Position numbers and translations under genes: made by a program
Shown: one piece after another, positions 55,084-63,732 of the stretch
Numbering within the stretch: position 1 is the stretch's first letter
How the letters are laid out: each line of letters opens with the position of its first letter
Notes under the pieces: generated by a model
Databases searched by the model: none
Seen by the model: the letters and a program-made list of their open reading frames with translations, nothing else
Told to the model about the DNA's origin: nothing
Assembly (NCBI RefSeq): GCF_000376865.1
Contig: NZ_AQXQ01000004.1
Coordinates: 39,372 to 103,371 of the forward strand
Source of the DNA: Thioalkalivibrio sp. ALJ7
GTDB taxonomy: Bacteria; Pseudomonadota; Gammaproteobacteria; Ectothiorhodospirales; Ectothiorhodospiraceae
Direction: 5' to 3'
Length of the DNA: 64,000 bases

Positions 55084-56439
55084 TCACTCACCCGACTGCA
55101 CCTGACCTCGAATCAACAGGATGTCGCTATGGCTGCCCGGCACGAAGCGGCTCTGGGCAATCGCGATCTCGCCACTGGCGTTCACCGCCATGCGACGTTT
55201 TAGCTGGCCCTGCAGACCTCCGCTGTAAGGGGTCTCGGTCGCACCCGGAACCGCCTCGATCGAGCTGAATGCGGTGAAATCCAAAGGGGCGTGCGTAAAT
55301 GCCAGGCCGAACGGGCGGTCGGTCGGGTGGGGATAGCGCTGCCATACCAGGTACAGGCGCTGGTGGTCGTGCGCAAGGGTCGGGAACCCGCCGGGCCAAT
55401 CATCGGTATCCAGCTTTCGCGCGGGCCCAAAATCCAGATCTTCGGCATTCGCCTGGCTAATGTGCAACCGGCGGTGGTACGGCTGCCGATAGTCTTCCAC
55501 ATCGTTCGCCGGGATCGCGCCAAACGCGAGATGCACCGTGCCGTTGTCGTCCACCACCCACGAGGGCGCGTCGGCATGCCCCGGGTGTTCCAGTGCCGTC
55601 TCGGGTGCGGAAAAGCCCTGGTCGAGGTCATCCGACCAGGCCATACGGATATCGGCATACGGACTGTCGCCCTCCGACCAGGCCAACAGGACCCGCCCGG
55701 AGGGCGCCTGGGCCAGCGTCGGGGCACGAGCCGGCACCTCGGCTCCGGCATTCACCGTGACCGGCTCCGAAAACGAATCGCCACCATCCCTCGAGTAGAC
55801 CACGCGCAAAGGCCCCTGGTACTCGGTCCAGGCCGCCACGACATGACCCTCGGATGTGCCGAGCAGGTCCAGGCTACCGTTGTCCCAGCGATGCGCAGTG
55901 ATACGCCCCTTGCCCGCGCCGTCGCGCACATTGGACAGGTTTTGGTGGGCCTCGAACGTCTCGCCACCATCCTGGGAGCGTGCGTACAAGATCTCGCCCC
56001 CGTGGTCGCCCCCTGTAAACAGAATCTCCTGCCAAAGCAGGTGGACGGTGAACGCCTTGCCCTCCTCGGACGCCTCGTCGATCACCACACGTGGCAGCCA
56101 GGAGAAGGTATCCACCTCACCACCGATCCGGGTGGGCTCATCAAATACCGCGTGGCCCTCTCGGTCATACCGCTGCAGGAAGATCGCCTGCTCCACCTGG
56201 TCGGCCCATACAACCACCACCTCGCCGCGCTCGCTGATGGCCACCGAGGCATCATCCACGTAGCGGAAATCCGATGCGTTCATCCGCCAAGGTCCACGGT
56301 AGGCCTCACCGCGAGCCACTTCGATTGGCGCTTCCCACACCACCTGCGCCTGCGTGTCGGTATCGGCCAGGACCGGTGCCATCCAAAGGCATAGGGCAAA
56401 CAGGGCGGGCAAGACAAGCGTTCGGTTATCGCTACGCAT
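55084..56439 (-). CDS. Secreted sialidase-like beta-propeller protein
   Basis: 451 residues. Sec signal (LVLPALFALCLWMAPVLA) and a chain with repeated Asp-box-like units (YARSQDGGETF, VYSRDGGDSF, AWSDDLDQGFS) typical of BNR/neuraminidase-type propellers. No catalytic Arg triad can be assigned. Stand-alone secreted propeller of unknown ligand. Confidence 0.75.
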   Translation of the reverse strand: MRSDNRTLVLPALFALCLWMAPVLADTDTQAQVVWEAPIEVARGEAYRGPWRMNASDFRYVDDASVAISERGEVVVVWADQVEQAIFLQRYDREGHAVFDEPTRIGGEVDTFSWLPRVVIDEASEEGKAFTVHLLWQEILFTGGDHGGEILYARSQDGGETFEAHQNLSNVRDGAGKGRITAHRWDNGSLDLLGTSEGHVVAAWTEYQGPLRVVYSRDGGDSFSEPVTVNAGAEVPARAPTLAQAPSGRVLLAWSEGDSPYADIRMAWSDDLDQGFSAPETALEHPGHADAPSWVVDDNGTVHLAFGAIPANDVEDYRQPYHRRLHISQANAEDLDFGPARKLDTDDWPGGFPTLAHDHQRLYLVWQRYPHPTDRPFGLAFTHAPLDFTAFSSIEAVPGATETPYSGGLQGQLKRRMAVNASGEIAIAQSRFVPGSHSDILLIRGQVQSGE

Positions 56440-56643
56440 ACGACCTCCAGCCTTCCATTATGGGCCTTTGCGCATATTCAAACCGGGTTAAATCTTCTGA
56501 ATAAGGGGTTCCGGTCGCCTCACCGGCCATTCAGAGGACGAACACGGGGCACCTCCGTCAGTACATCCAACCGGTCCGAAACTGGAAAGGATATCGGCCT
56601 CCTTCTTGTAGACTCTCCTCTCGCTACACAGGATCCCCACCCC

Positions 56644-56727
56644 ATGACTCAACGCATACACCTGCTACTCGTCGCGCTCGTCGTCTCCCTCGCGAGACTC
56701 AGCGCCCGCGCGTCCGACTACAAATGA
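56644..56727 (+). CDS. 27-residue mini-ORF ahead of a hydrolase
   Basis: MTQRIHLLLVALVVSLARLS looks like a signal peptide, and the peptide ends ARASDYK. A second tiny frame (56724-56759) overlaps its stop by ATGA and ends at TAG overlapping the GTG of the hydrolase. It may be a decayed gene or a translational coupler. The rest of the 320-base gap back to 56440 shows nothing else. Confidence 0.3.
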   Translation: MTQRIHLLLVALVVSLARLSARASDYK

Positions 56728-56758
56728 GTGAACCCGAATCTCAAGAAGGTCAGGACTA

Positions 56759-57877
56759 GTGCTTCGCATCGCTGCCGTGTTGCTGGGCCTTGTGATGCTT
56801 GCCAGCTACATCGGAGTGCAAAACTGGGAGGCCATGCGGGTGCTCCAGGACATCGAGGCCGGTGACGGACCGAGCGCGCTGAAGGACCGCACCCCGGAAC
56901 CCGCGCGCGAAACGCTTACGGTCACGACGAACGAAGGGGGCATCGAAGCCGACCTCTACCATCCCCGGCAGGATGTCGGCGCCCGTATTGTCCTTGTGCC
57001 GGGCTTTACGCCAGAGGGCAAGGACGACCCCCGCCTGGTACAACTCGCCAATACACTGGCCCGGGCACGCTTCCTGGTGCTGGTCCCCGATCTGGAGGGC
57101 ACGAAAGCCCTGAGGATCCGCACCCAGGATGCCGCCGCCATCGCGGATGCCGCTGCCCTGTTGTCCCGCCTGGAGGCAGAGCGCGCCCCGGATGACCAGG
57201 ACGTCGGGGTCGCGGCAATCTCTTACGCCGTGGGCCTGGCCGCGCTCGCGACGCTAACGCCACAGGGAGAAGCGAGCATCGACTTCCTGGTCGGGATCGG
57301 CGGCTACTACGACACGAAGAACGTCATCACCTTCGCCACTACCGGGGCCTTCCAGGAACCTGGGTCAGACCGCTGGATGACCAGGACGCCCGATCCACTG
57401 GCGAAGTGGCTATTCCTGCGCGGCAATCTGCACATTCTCAATGACCCCGCAGACCGCGAGATCCTCGACGAAATTGCCTGGCGGCGCATGCACGATCCCG
57501 AGGCCCCGATCGACGAACTGGCCGCCGGTCTCGGCGAAGAGGGGCGAAGTCTATTGGCGTTAATTCGGAACGATCACCAGGAACGCGTGCCAGAGCTCCT
57601 CGAAGACCTACCTGCAAGCGCACAGGAGGCCATCGAGAAGCTATCCCTGGCCCATCGGGACCTCTCGCACCTTTCTGGCGGGGCGCTCCTGATCCACGGC
57701 CGCGACGACAATATGATTCCCCACACCGAAAGCGAGCGCCTCGCCAATGCAGTCGGCGAGACCGACCTGCATCTGATCGATGGTTTCTCCCACATCGATG
57801 CGCGAGGCGTGGGCCTGGTGGGCCAGTGGCAGCTCATCCGTGCCGTAACCAACCTGTTGGCTTGGCGGGACAACTGA
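56759..57877 (+). CDS. Alpha/beta hydrolase, membrane-anchored
   Basis: 372 residues. N-terminal hydrophobic helix LRIAAVLLGLVMLASYIG, then an alpha/beta hydrolase core: LVPGFTPEGKDDPR, nucleophile Ser in AAISYAVGLA, ALLIHGRDDNMIPH with the acidic residue, and LIDGFSHIDARG with the His. Substrate unknown. GTG start overlaps an upstream mini-ORF stop (TAGTG). Confidence 0.85.
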   Translation: MLRIAAVLLGLVMLASYIGVQNWEAMRVLQDIEAGDGPSALKDRTPEPARETLTVTTNEGGIEADLYHPRQDVGARIVLVPGFTPEGKDDPRLVQLANTLARARFLVLVPDLEGTKALRIRTQDAAAIADAAALLSRLEAERAPDDQDVGVAAISYAVGLAALATLTPQGEASIDFLVGIGGYYDTKNVITFATTGAFQEPGSDRWMTRTPDPLAKWLFLRGNLHILNDPADREILDEIAWRRMHDPEAPIDELAAGLGEEGRSLLALIRNDHQERVPELLEDLPASAQEAIEKLSLAHRDLSHLSGGALLIHGRDDNMIPHTESERLANAVGETDLHLIDGFSHIDARGVGLVGQWQLIRAVTNLLAWRDN

Positions 57878-57912
57878 CCTGCGACAGGGGCACCTTCTCG
57901 CCCGGTCACCGC

Positions 57913-58053
57913 CTACTGGACTGCCTTCGTCCCGCGGCAGCCGGGATACTGCGTGCACCCCCAGAACTCCTCCCCCATATTGGAGCCCCGACGGGCCTTG
58001 CGCTTTACCATGGCGCTGCCGCACTTCGGGCAGGCTTGGCCTGGGAAGATCAT
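57913..58053 (-). CDS. Stand-alone topoisomerase-type zinc ribbon
   Basis: 46 residues. CPKCGSAMVKRKARRGSN and FWGCTQYPGCRGTK make a complete C4 zinc ribbon as in the C-terminal domains of topoisomerase I. AAGGA lies eight bases before the ATG. A microprotein or a topoisomerase C-terminus left behind after rearrangement are both possible. The first codons overlap a short motif that recurs at three other sites. Confidence 0.7.
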   Translation of the reverse strand: MIFPGQACPKCGSAMVKRKARRGSNMGEEFWGCTQYPGCRGTKAVQ

Positions 58054-58065
58054 GGGTGTCCTTAT
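58043..58065. repeat. Dispersed GGAA-TCATGGGTGTCCT motif, copy 1
   Basis: GGGAAGATCATGGGTGTCCTT, overlapping the start codon of the zinc-ribbon gene. See also 59668, 61432 and 61769. Confidence 0.6.
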
Positions 58066-58266
58066 CTTTGCTTATCTTTCGCGTTCTAGTTCAGACCTAA
58101 ACCTTGCCTTTTGTGCTTGTAAAGCTTTATAAGATTGCGGTTATGTCCGGACTTTGGCCATTGTTGTCGGAGACCATGGCGGCGATCTTGGCGGAACCCC
58201 CGGCAATAATGGCGCAGGTTAAATCTCTATCGCTGTTCTTCTTCGTAAAACTAGAGGGATACATAC

Positions 58267-58617
58267 ATGAAAACCGTTGCTCTTATTGCAGTTCTGTCTG
58301 CCGGCCTTCTTGCTACCCCCGTATCCGCGCAGTGGAATAACCCGTCTTCCCAGTGGGGTGGCTACAATGCGCCGGCCGCTCCTATGCCAAACCCATCAAG
58401 CTCTTGGTCCACCAGCGCGCCCAGTGCGGACTGGCGCTGCACGAGCTATACGGCCTCTGCCTACGATCGCCAGCTCGCTGGCTGTGACCGTTACAACACC
58501 ATACCGGGCCTTGACCCGAACACTGGCAACTCGAGCATCATGCGCTGGAACTCTCGCGGCGAAGCCTACACCCGAGGTCGTGATGGCCAATGGCAGCGTA
58601 ACCGCGCCTACGACTAG
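58267..58617 (+). CDS. Small exported protein
   Basis: 116 residues. Sec signal (MKTVALIAVLSAGLLATPVSA), then an Asn/Ser/Pro/Trp-rich part and a pair of Cys (RCTSYTASAYDRQLAGCDR). Not recognised; composition faintly recalls sulfur globule proteins but without their repeats. AGGG ribosome-binding site in the leader. Confidence 0.7.
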   Translation: MKTVALIAVLSAGLLATPVSAQWNNPSSQWGGYNAPAAPMPNPSSSWSTSAPSADWRCTSYTASAYDRQLAGCDRYNTIPGLDPNTGNSSIMRWNSRGEAYTRGRDGQWQRNRAYD

Positions 58618-58755
58618 ACGGAGTTGCCGATTGTTCTGGGTCGCATCCATCATCGATGCCATCGCATAGAGCTTCGGGGCCAGACCATACGTTTTGCCCT
58701 TCAACAACAGCCTGAAAGACAAAAGACATGGCTTGGCCCCGTGGTCGCTACCTTT

Positions 58756-59577
58756 TTAGTACGTCCCTTCAACCACCTCTGGATCCCCGGAATCGCTCTC
58801 TTTCACGACCCTGTAGCGCAGTAGATTGTCCTCAATCGAAAACCCCACCGGCCAGGCGCTCTGCCTCTCGAAAATCGGTAGGCCCTTTTCGATATCGAGA
58901 AGCTGCAAGGCCTCACCATGTACGCCGCGCCGCCAAACCAGAACGGCCCGTAGTTCCCGATGCTCGCCATACTCGAAAACCCGGGCACGATCGATGCCCG
59001 ATGTAATCGCGCCGCGCGACTCCGCGTACCGCAAAGCCTCATCCCGGAAAGCGCATACATGGTCCATGCCCCGTCGATAATGGGCGAATATCTCTACCAC
59101 CCCGTCATGGACAGGCTCGCGTAGCGAAAACACCTCCACCTGCTGGGTGTCCACACCGAACCAGGAACGCGTCACATCTCCTGGGTCTCTACCTTCAAGA
59201 CGCAGTCTGCGATTCCATGCCCTGTCACAACGACAGGCTTGCGCCTCGGCGTCAGCCGCGATCATACCGACGACCGACCGTTCAGCCTCTAGCGCAACCC
59301 CCTCGAGCATCTGGAGCAATACATCGGTGTATCGGCAAGCCATATCCTCGTCGAACGACCGCTGAAGTAAAGCATGGGCAACCTGTAAATGCGTCCCGAA
59401 TGGCGCGGGCGCCGCCAAGCAGGCTCCCAAAATCGAAGAAGCCCTATCAGCATCTGCTTCCCCTGAGGCAATCTCCAGTACATCCTCACACGGATCGGCC
59501 GACGAGACTGGCGCTGCCAGCCAACAGAGAGCCCCTACAACCAACCCACCCACAGCCTTTGGGCTAATCAACTTCAA
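58756..59577 (-). CDS. Exported protein of unknown function
   Basis: 273 residues with a Sec signal (AVGGLVVGALCWLAAPVSS). The mature chain has several Cys (DPCEDV, CLAAP, MACRY, CRCDRAW) suggesting disulfides, and a C-terminal beta-rich part (VLVWRRGVHGEALQLLDIEKG). No family recognised. Confidence 0.7.
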   Translation of the reverse strand: MKLISPKAVGGLVVGALCWLAAPVSSADPCEDVLEIASGEADADRASSILGACLAAPAPFGTHLQVAHALLQRSFDEDMACRYTDVLLQMLEGVALEAERSVVGMIAADAEAQACRCDRAWNRRLRLEGRDPGDVTRSWFGVDTQQVEVFSLREPVHDGVVEIFAHYRRGMDHVCAFRDEALRYAESRGAITSGIDRARVFEYGEHRELRAVLVWRRGVHGEALQLLDIEKGLPIFERQSAWPVGFSIEDNLLRYRVVKESDSGDPEVVEGTY

Positions 59578-59667
59578 CGCATCGCTCCCCGCATGTCACT
59601 GCACCGCATCATCGCGCAAAACGTTTCCTGCGTCCCCTTTCAGTTTCTATGGCCAACGCGAAATCAT

Positions 59668-59690
59668 GGGAAGAAATCATAGGTGTCCTC
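59668..59690. repeat. Dispersed GGAA-TCATGGGTGTCCT motif, copy 2
   Basis: GGGAAGAAATCATAGGTGTC continuing CTCTTC, about 90 bases beyond the exported protein gene. Confidence 0.6.
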
Positions 59691-59936
59691 TTCTTCCCAT
59701 CTTCGACCTGGCCCGACAGTCCGGCCGGAGAACGCGGCACCGCGCCCCGACCCGGTCCGCCCCGGTCCGGCCAGTAGACGCGCGCCCGAACTTGGGTATG
59801 CTGCAGGTATGCCCCGGCTATCGCTCGCGATCGGCAGCGGCCGGGATTCCGGCATCCGTGCGGGCGTCGGGGCGCGCCGCGATCCGCTCGGTGCCGCAGC
59901 CCGATGCCGCGCGCGTTAACCAGGAGCCTCACCGTC

Positions 59937-61406
59937 ATGGGCATGGCCTGTTGTGCACCGCACGGCGCGAACGCCGACATCAACCCCTGCCACTGTGGCG
60001 CGGCCCATACCCAGGCGGCCCTCCGGCGCATCGAGGCCGACCTGAACCGGCGCCAGTTCCTCGGCGGTGCCGCCGCCGTGCTGGGCATGTTCGCGGGCTT
60101 CGGCCTCACCCCGCGCGAGGTCAAGGCCGGTGAACCCGGGCAACCGCTGCTGCTCACCCACCTGCGACTGTTCGACGGCGAGACCCTCGCGTTGCGCGAG
60201 GACGTGGACATCCTGATCGAGGACGGCCGCATCGCCGCGCTGCCCCGGCGCGGCGAGGGCCCGACCGCCGCACGCACAATCGACTGCGGCGGGCGCGCCG
60301 TCATCCCCGGCCTGATCGACGCCCACTGGCACAGCACGCTGGTCGGGGTTAGCCAGATGACCGCCATGACCGCGGACATCGGCTTCCTGCACCTGATGGC
60401 CGGGCGCGAGGCAGGCGCGACCCTGATGCGCGGCTTCACCACCGTGCGCGATCTTGGCGGACCGGCCTTCGGCCTGAAGATGGCCATCGACCGCGGCGCG
60501 GTGGCCGGCCCGCGCATCTTCCCCTGCGGCGCGATGATCTCCCAGACCTCCGGGCACGGCGATTTTCGCCAGCGCCACGAGTTGCCGCGCATGCCGAGCA
60601 CCCCGCCGAATTACATTGAGAGCAGCGGTGTCGCTGCGATCGCCGATGGCGTGGACGAGGTGCTGCGCCGCACCCGGGAACAGCTGATGCAAGGCGCCAG
60701 CCAGATCAAGATCATGGCTGGGGGCGGCGTCTCCAGCCTGTACGACCCGCTGGACACTGCCCAGTACCTGGAAGAGGAGATGCGAGCCGCCGTACGCGCC
60801 GCCGCCGACTGGGGCACCTACGCATGCGCCCATGTCTACACGCCGCAGGGCATCCAGCGCGCGATCCGTGCCGGGGTGCGTTCCATCGAGCACGGCCAGC
60901 TTGCCGACGAGGAGACGGTGCGCATGATGGCGGACGCCAACGTGTGGTGGAGCATCCAGCCCTTCCTGGACGACGAGGACGCCAACCCGAAGACGGACCC
61001 CGTCTCCCGGGCCAAGCAGCTCCAGGTGAGCGCGGGCACCGAGCGCGCCTTCGAACTGGGCCGCCAGTACGGCGTGCCCATGGCCTTCGGCACCGACATC
61101 CTGTTCAGCCCCGAGGGCGCCGCCAGCCAGGGACGCCAACTGGCCAAGCTGACCCGCTTCATGTCCCCGCTGGAGGCCCTGCACATGGCCACCGGAGCGG
61201 CCGGCCAACTGCTCGCCCTATCCGGCGACCGCGCCCCCTACCCCGGCCGGCTCGGCGTCATCGCCGAAGGGGCCCTGGCCGACCTCCTCGTGGTCGATGC
61301 CGACCCGGTCGCCGGCCTGGACTGGCTGGATGCACCCGCAGACCACCTGCACCTAATCATGAAGGGCGGCAGCATCGTTCGGAACGAACTGGAACGTACT
61401 CTGTAG
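59937..61406 (+). CDS. Tat-exported amidohydrolase with Cys-rich leader
   Basis: 489 residues. Residues 1-32 are Cys/His-rich (CCAPHGANADINPCHCGAAH), then a twin-arginine signal (NRRQFLGGAAAVLGMFAGFG). The amidohydrolase core has the HxH in DAHWHS, the metal-binding Lys in QIKIMAGGG, CAHVY, SIEHG and FGTDI, followed by the closing beta-sandwich. It is a binuclear metal hydrolase of imidazolonepropionase-like type, acting in the periplasm. ATG 59937 has AGGAG ten bases before it. Confidence 0.88.
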   Translation: MGMACCAPHGANADINPCHCGAAHTQAALRRIEADLNRRQFLGGAAAVLGMFAGFGLTPREVKAGEPGQPLLLTHLRLFDGETLALREDVDILIEDGRIAALPRRGEGPTAARTIDCGGRAVIPGLIDAHWHSTLVGVSQMTAMTADIGFLHLMAGREAGATLMRGFTTVRDLGGPAFGLKMAIDRGAVAGPRIFPCGAMISQTSGHGDFRQRHELPRMPSTPPNYIESSGVAAIADGVDEVLRRTREQLMQGASQIKIMAGGGVSSLYDPLDTAQYLEEEMRAAVRAAADWGTYACAHVYTPQGIQRAIRAGVRSIEHGQLADEETVRMMADANVWWSIQPFLDDEDANPKTDPVSRAKQLQVSAGTERAFELGRQYGVPMAFGTDILFSPEGAASQGRQLAKLTRFMSPLEALHMATGAAGQLLALSGDRAPYPGRLGVIAEGALADLLVVDADPVAGLDWLDAPADHLHLIMKGGSIVRNELERTL

Positions 61407-61431
61407 ATCAATATCCTCTGGACTTCCTGAC

Positions 61432-61450
61432 AAGGAATCATCGGTGTCAT
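61432..61450. repeat. Dispersed GGAA-TCATGGGTGTCCT motif, copy 3
   Basis: AAGGAATCATCGGTGTCAT, the most diverged copy, just after the amidohydrolase stop. Confidence 0.45.
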
Positions 61451-61466
61451 TTGCTTCGTTCTTCTC

Positions 61467-61721
61467 TTAGCTGACACCGCGCCCCACTAGCCAGAGAGCC
61501 AGTAGCGGGACGGCATTGAACAGGATGATTCCGAGCTTGTAAGCGCCCATGAGGCCATAGTGAATCGCGTCAAACTGCTCCGGCTTCAGCCGAAACCACT
61601 TGCTATGAAGCCTATGAATTGAGTCCCGCGCAACCAGAAAGGCAATGAACCAGAAAACCAGAATCCCGTAGTTGATCGCCAGTGAGTACAGCAGGAAATT
61701 CCAGAGGAATGCATCGTGCAT
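61467..61721 (-). CDS. DUF6868-like small membrane protein
   Basis: 84 residues with two membrane helices (LYSLAINYGILVFWFIAFLVA and MGAYKLGIILFNAVPLLALWLV). LHSKWFRLKPEQFDAIHYGLMGAYK joins them and matches the DUF6868 pattern. Function unknown. ATG 61721 with GGAGAGA upstream. Confidence 0.8.
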   Translation of the reverse strand: MHDAFLWNFLLYSLAINYGILVFWFIAFLVARDSIHRLHSKWFRLKPEQFDAIHYGLMGAYKLGIILFNAVPLLALWLVGRGVS

Positions 61722-61768
61722 GGGTCTCTCCTGTGGCAGTTAACGCTTCCAAGACGCGCGGCTTTGTA

Positions 61769-61790
61769 GAAGGAATTATGGGTGTCCTCT
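61769..61790. repeat. Dispersed GGAA-TCATGGGTGTCCT motif, copy 4
   Basis: GAAGGAATTATGGGTGTCCT, in the gap between the DUF6868 gene and the S9 peptidase. Confidence 0.6.
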
Positions 61791-61845
61791 TATCCCTTCT
61801 CCCCGACTGGCCACCCGCCTCGCAATCAATGCCTCGCACTGCGGC

Positions 61846-63732
61846 TCACGGTTCATGGCGTTCAAACCACTCGAGGATGAGCTCCAGGCGTTTGACCAGG
61901 TTCACCGGAGTGCCGTCCCGGGACAGGTTGTGGCCTTCGCCATCAAATACCGCCAGCTCGGTCTCCACGTCGTTGTTGAGCAGCGCGTAGAACCACTCCT
62001 GGCCCTGTCCGATCGGCGTGATCCGGTCATCGGTAGAATGGATGATCAGCGTCGGCGTACTCACCTGGTCGGCGTACTTGAGCGGTGAACGTCCCCAGTA
62101 ATAGTCGTAGTTCGCCCAGATCGTGCCGCCGAACTCGGCATTCATCCGTGCCGGCACGTAGTCCTGGGTGCCGGCCTCGGAGATCCAGTTGGAGACACTG
62201 CGCTGGGTCACCGCCGCGCGGAAGCGGTCGGTCTGCGTGGTGATCCAGTTGGTCAGGAAGCCGCCATGGCTGCCGCCGGTCAGAAACAGGCGCTCCTCGT
62301 CGATCCAGTCGAAGCGCTCCAGCGCCGCGTCCAGGGCCTGCATGTTGTCGCGATAGTCGACCCCACCGTAGTCCTGGTGCACCGAGGCCTGGAACTCGTG
62401 GCCGTAGCCGGTCGAACCCCGATAGTTGGTGAACAGCATCGCGTAGCCCGCGCCCGCGATCATCTGGAACTCGTGGAACCAGCGATGGCCCCACATATGC
62501 GCCGGGCCGCCACGAATGTTGAGTACCAGTGGCCAGTCATCGCCGGCGTCAAATCCTTTGGGCCGCAGCAGGAACGCATCGACCGTCCGGCCGTCCTCGA
62601 CCTCGTAGCTGAAGCGTTCGAGCTCGGTCCGGTACCGGGATTCCAGCAGGGCGTCGTTGAAGCCCGTCAGGCGTCGCGACTCGAACCCGTCACTGTCGGC
62701 GACGTGCACCTCCGGCATCCGGGTTTCGTCTTCGACCAGCAAGGCCAGGAACCCGCCGTCGGCGGCAAAGTCGATATCGCTGAGAGCGGCTTTGTCACCG
62801 AGGACCACCTCGCTGTCTCCATCGGCATCCAAGCGCATCAGTGGACGGCTGCCGCGGAAGTCCGCCCATACCAGGGGACGATCGAACCCCTCGGGCCACC
62901 AGGCCTGCGTGACGGAGAACTCCATGCCATCGTGCAGTACCTTGTGGTCGTCGTTGCCGATCCCGATGCGGTGCAGCTCCACGGGACGAAAGCGGTCGGA
63001 CTGATAGTGGAAGGCGACCTGACGCCCGTCGGGCGAGAACAGTGGGTCGGTGGCACGCCCGTCGGGCGCGGCCAGCTTGCGTTCCTCACGGCTTTCAAGG
63101 TCGAGCAGGTAGACGTCCTGATTGAAGCTGCCGTCGTACTCGCCGCCGCTGCGATCGGCATTGAACGCCAGGAAGCGACCATCCGGTGAAACCGTCGGGT
63201 TGTTGTAGTTCCACTCGGCGTCCCCTGCCAAACGCTCGAGTTCCCCGCTTGCCGAATCCAGCAACCACAAGGTGCGCCGGCTCTCATCCAGCCAACCCTG
63301 CGACTCTCGACGGCTGAGCGGCCGCGAATAGATCTTCACATCCGCCTGCGGTGCGTCATCCCCCCGCTCCTCCTGCGCGGGATCCTCGACGGCCGGGTCG
63401 ATGGTCAGGGTAACGATCAGGTGTTGACCATCAGGCAGCCATGCAAAGTCCGCGATACTGCCCTGTTGAATCTCGGTGATGGCATGGGCTTCACCACCGT
63501 CAACAGGCATCAGATGGATCTGGGCGTCCTTATCGACGGTCCTCAAGAAGGCCACTTGCCGCCCATCGGGAGAAAAACGGGGATGACGATCGGACTCCCC
63601 CTGGGTGAACGGCCTCGCCGATCCCGAGCCATCGGCCGGCACCATCCAGATGCTCGATTCCCGATTGCGGCGTTCATCGTCCACGCGACTGCGCACGAAG
63701 GCGACATGGCCCGCATCCGGCGAAAGCCTAGG
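61846..63732 (-). pseudogene. S9-family peptidase, 5' end removed by IS insertion
   Basis: Prolyl-oligopeptidase/acylaminoacyl-peptidase-like protein. Propeller part with repeated SPDG motifs and a C-terminal catalytic domain: nucleophile Ser in TGGSHGGF, Asp in HSTDDRITPIG and His in DGEGHNLSR. The reading frame continues upstream of the first GTG (63696) through PRLSPDAGHVAFV to 63732 and then meets the IS481-type end. So the original start and signal peptide are cut off. The catalytic domain is intact, so a product from an internal start or an IS promoter remains possible. Confidence 0.85.

Noticed and set aside
56440..63732. Integron-type gene-cassette array
   Set aside because: Short repeats exist, but no attC-like inverted GTTAGGC sites and no integrase, and genes are in both directions.
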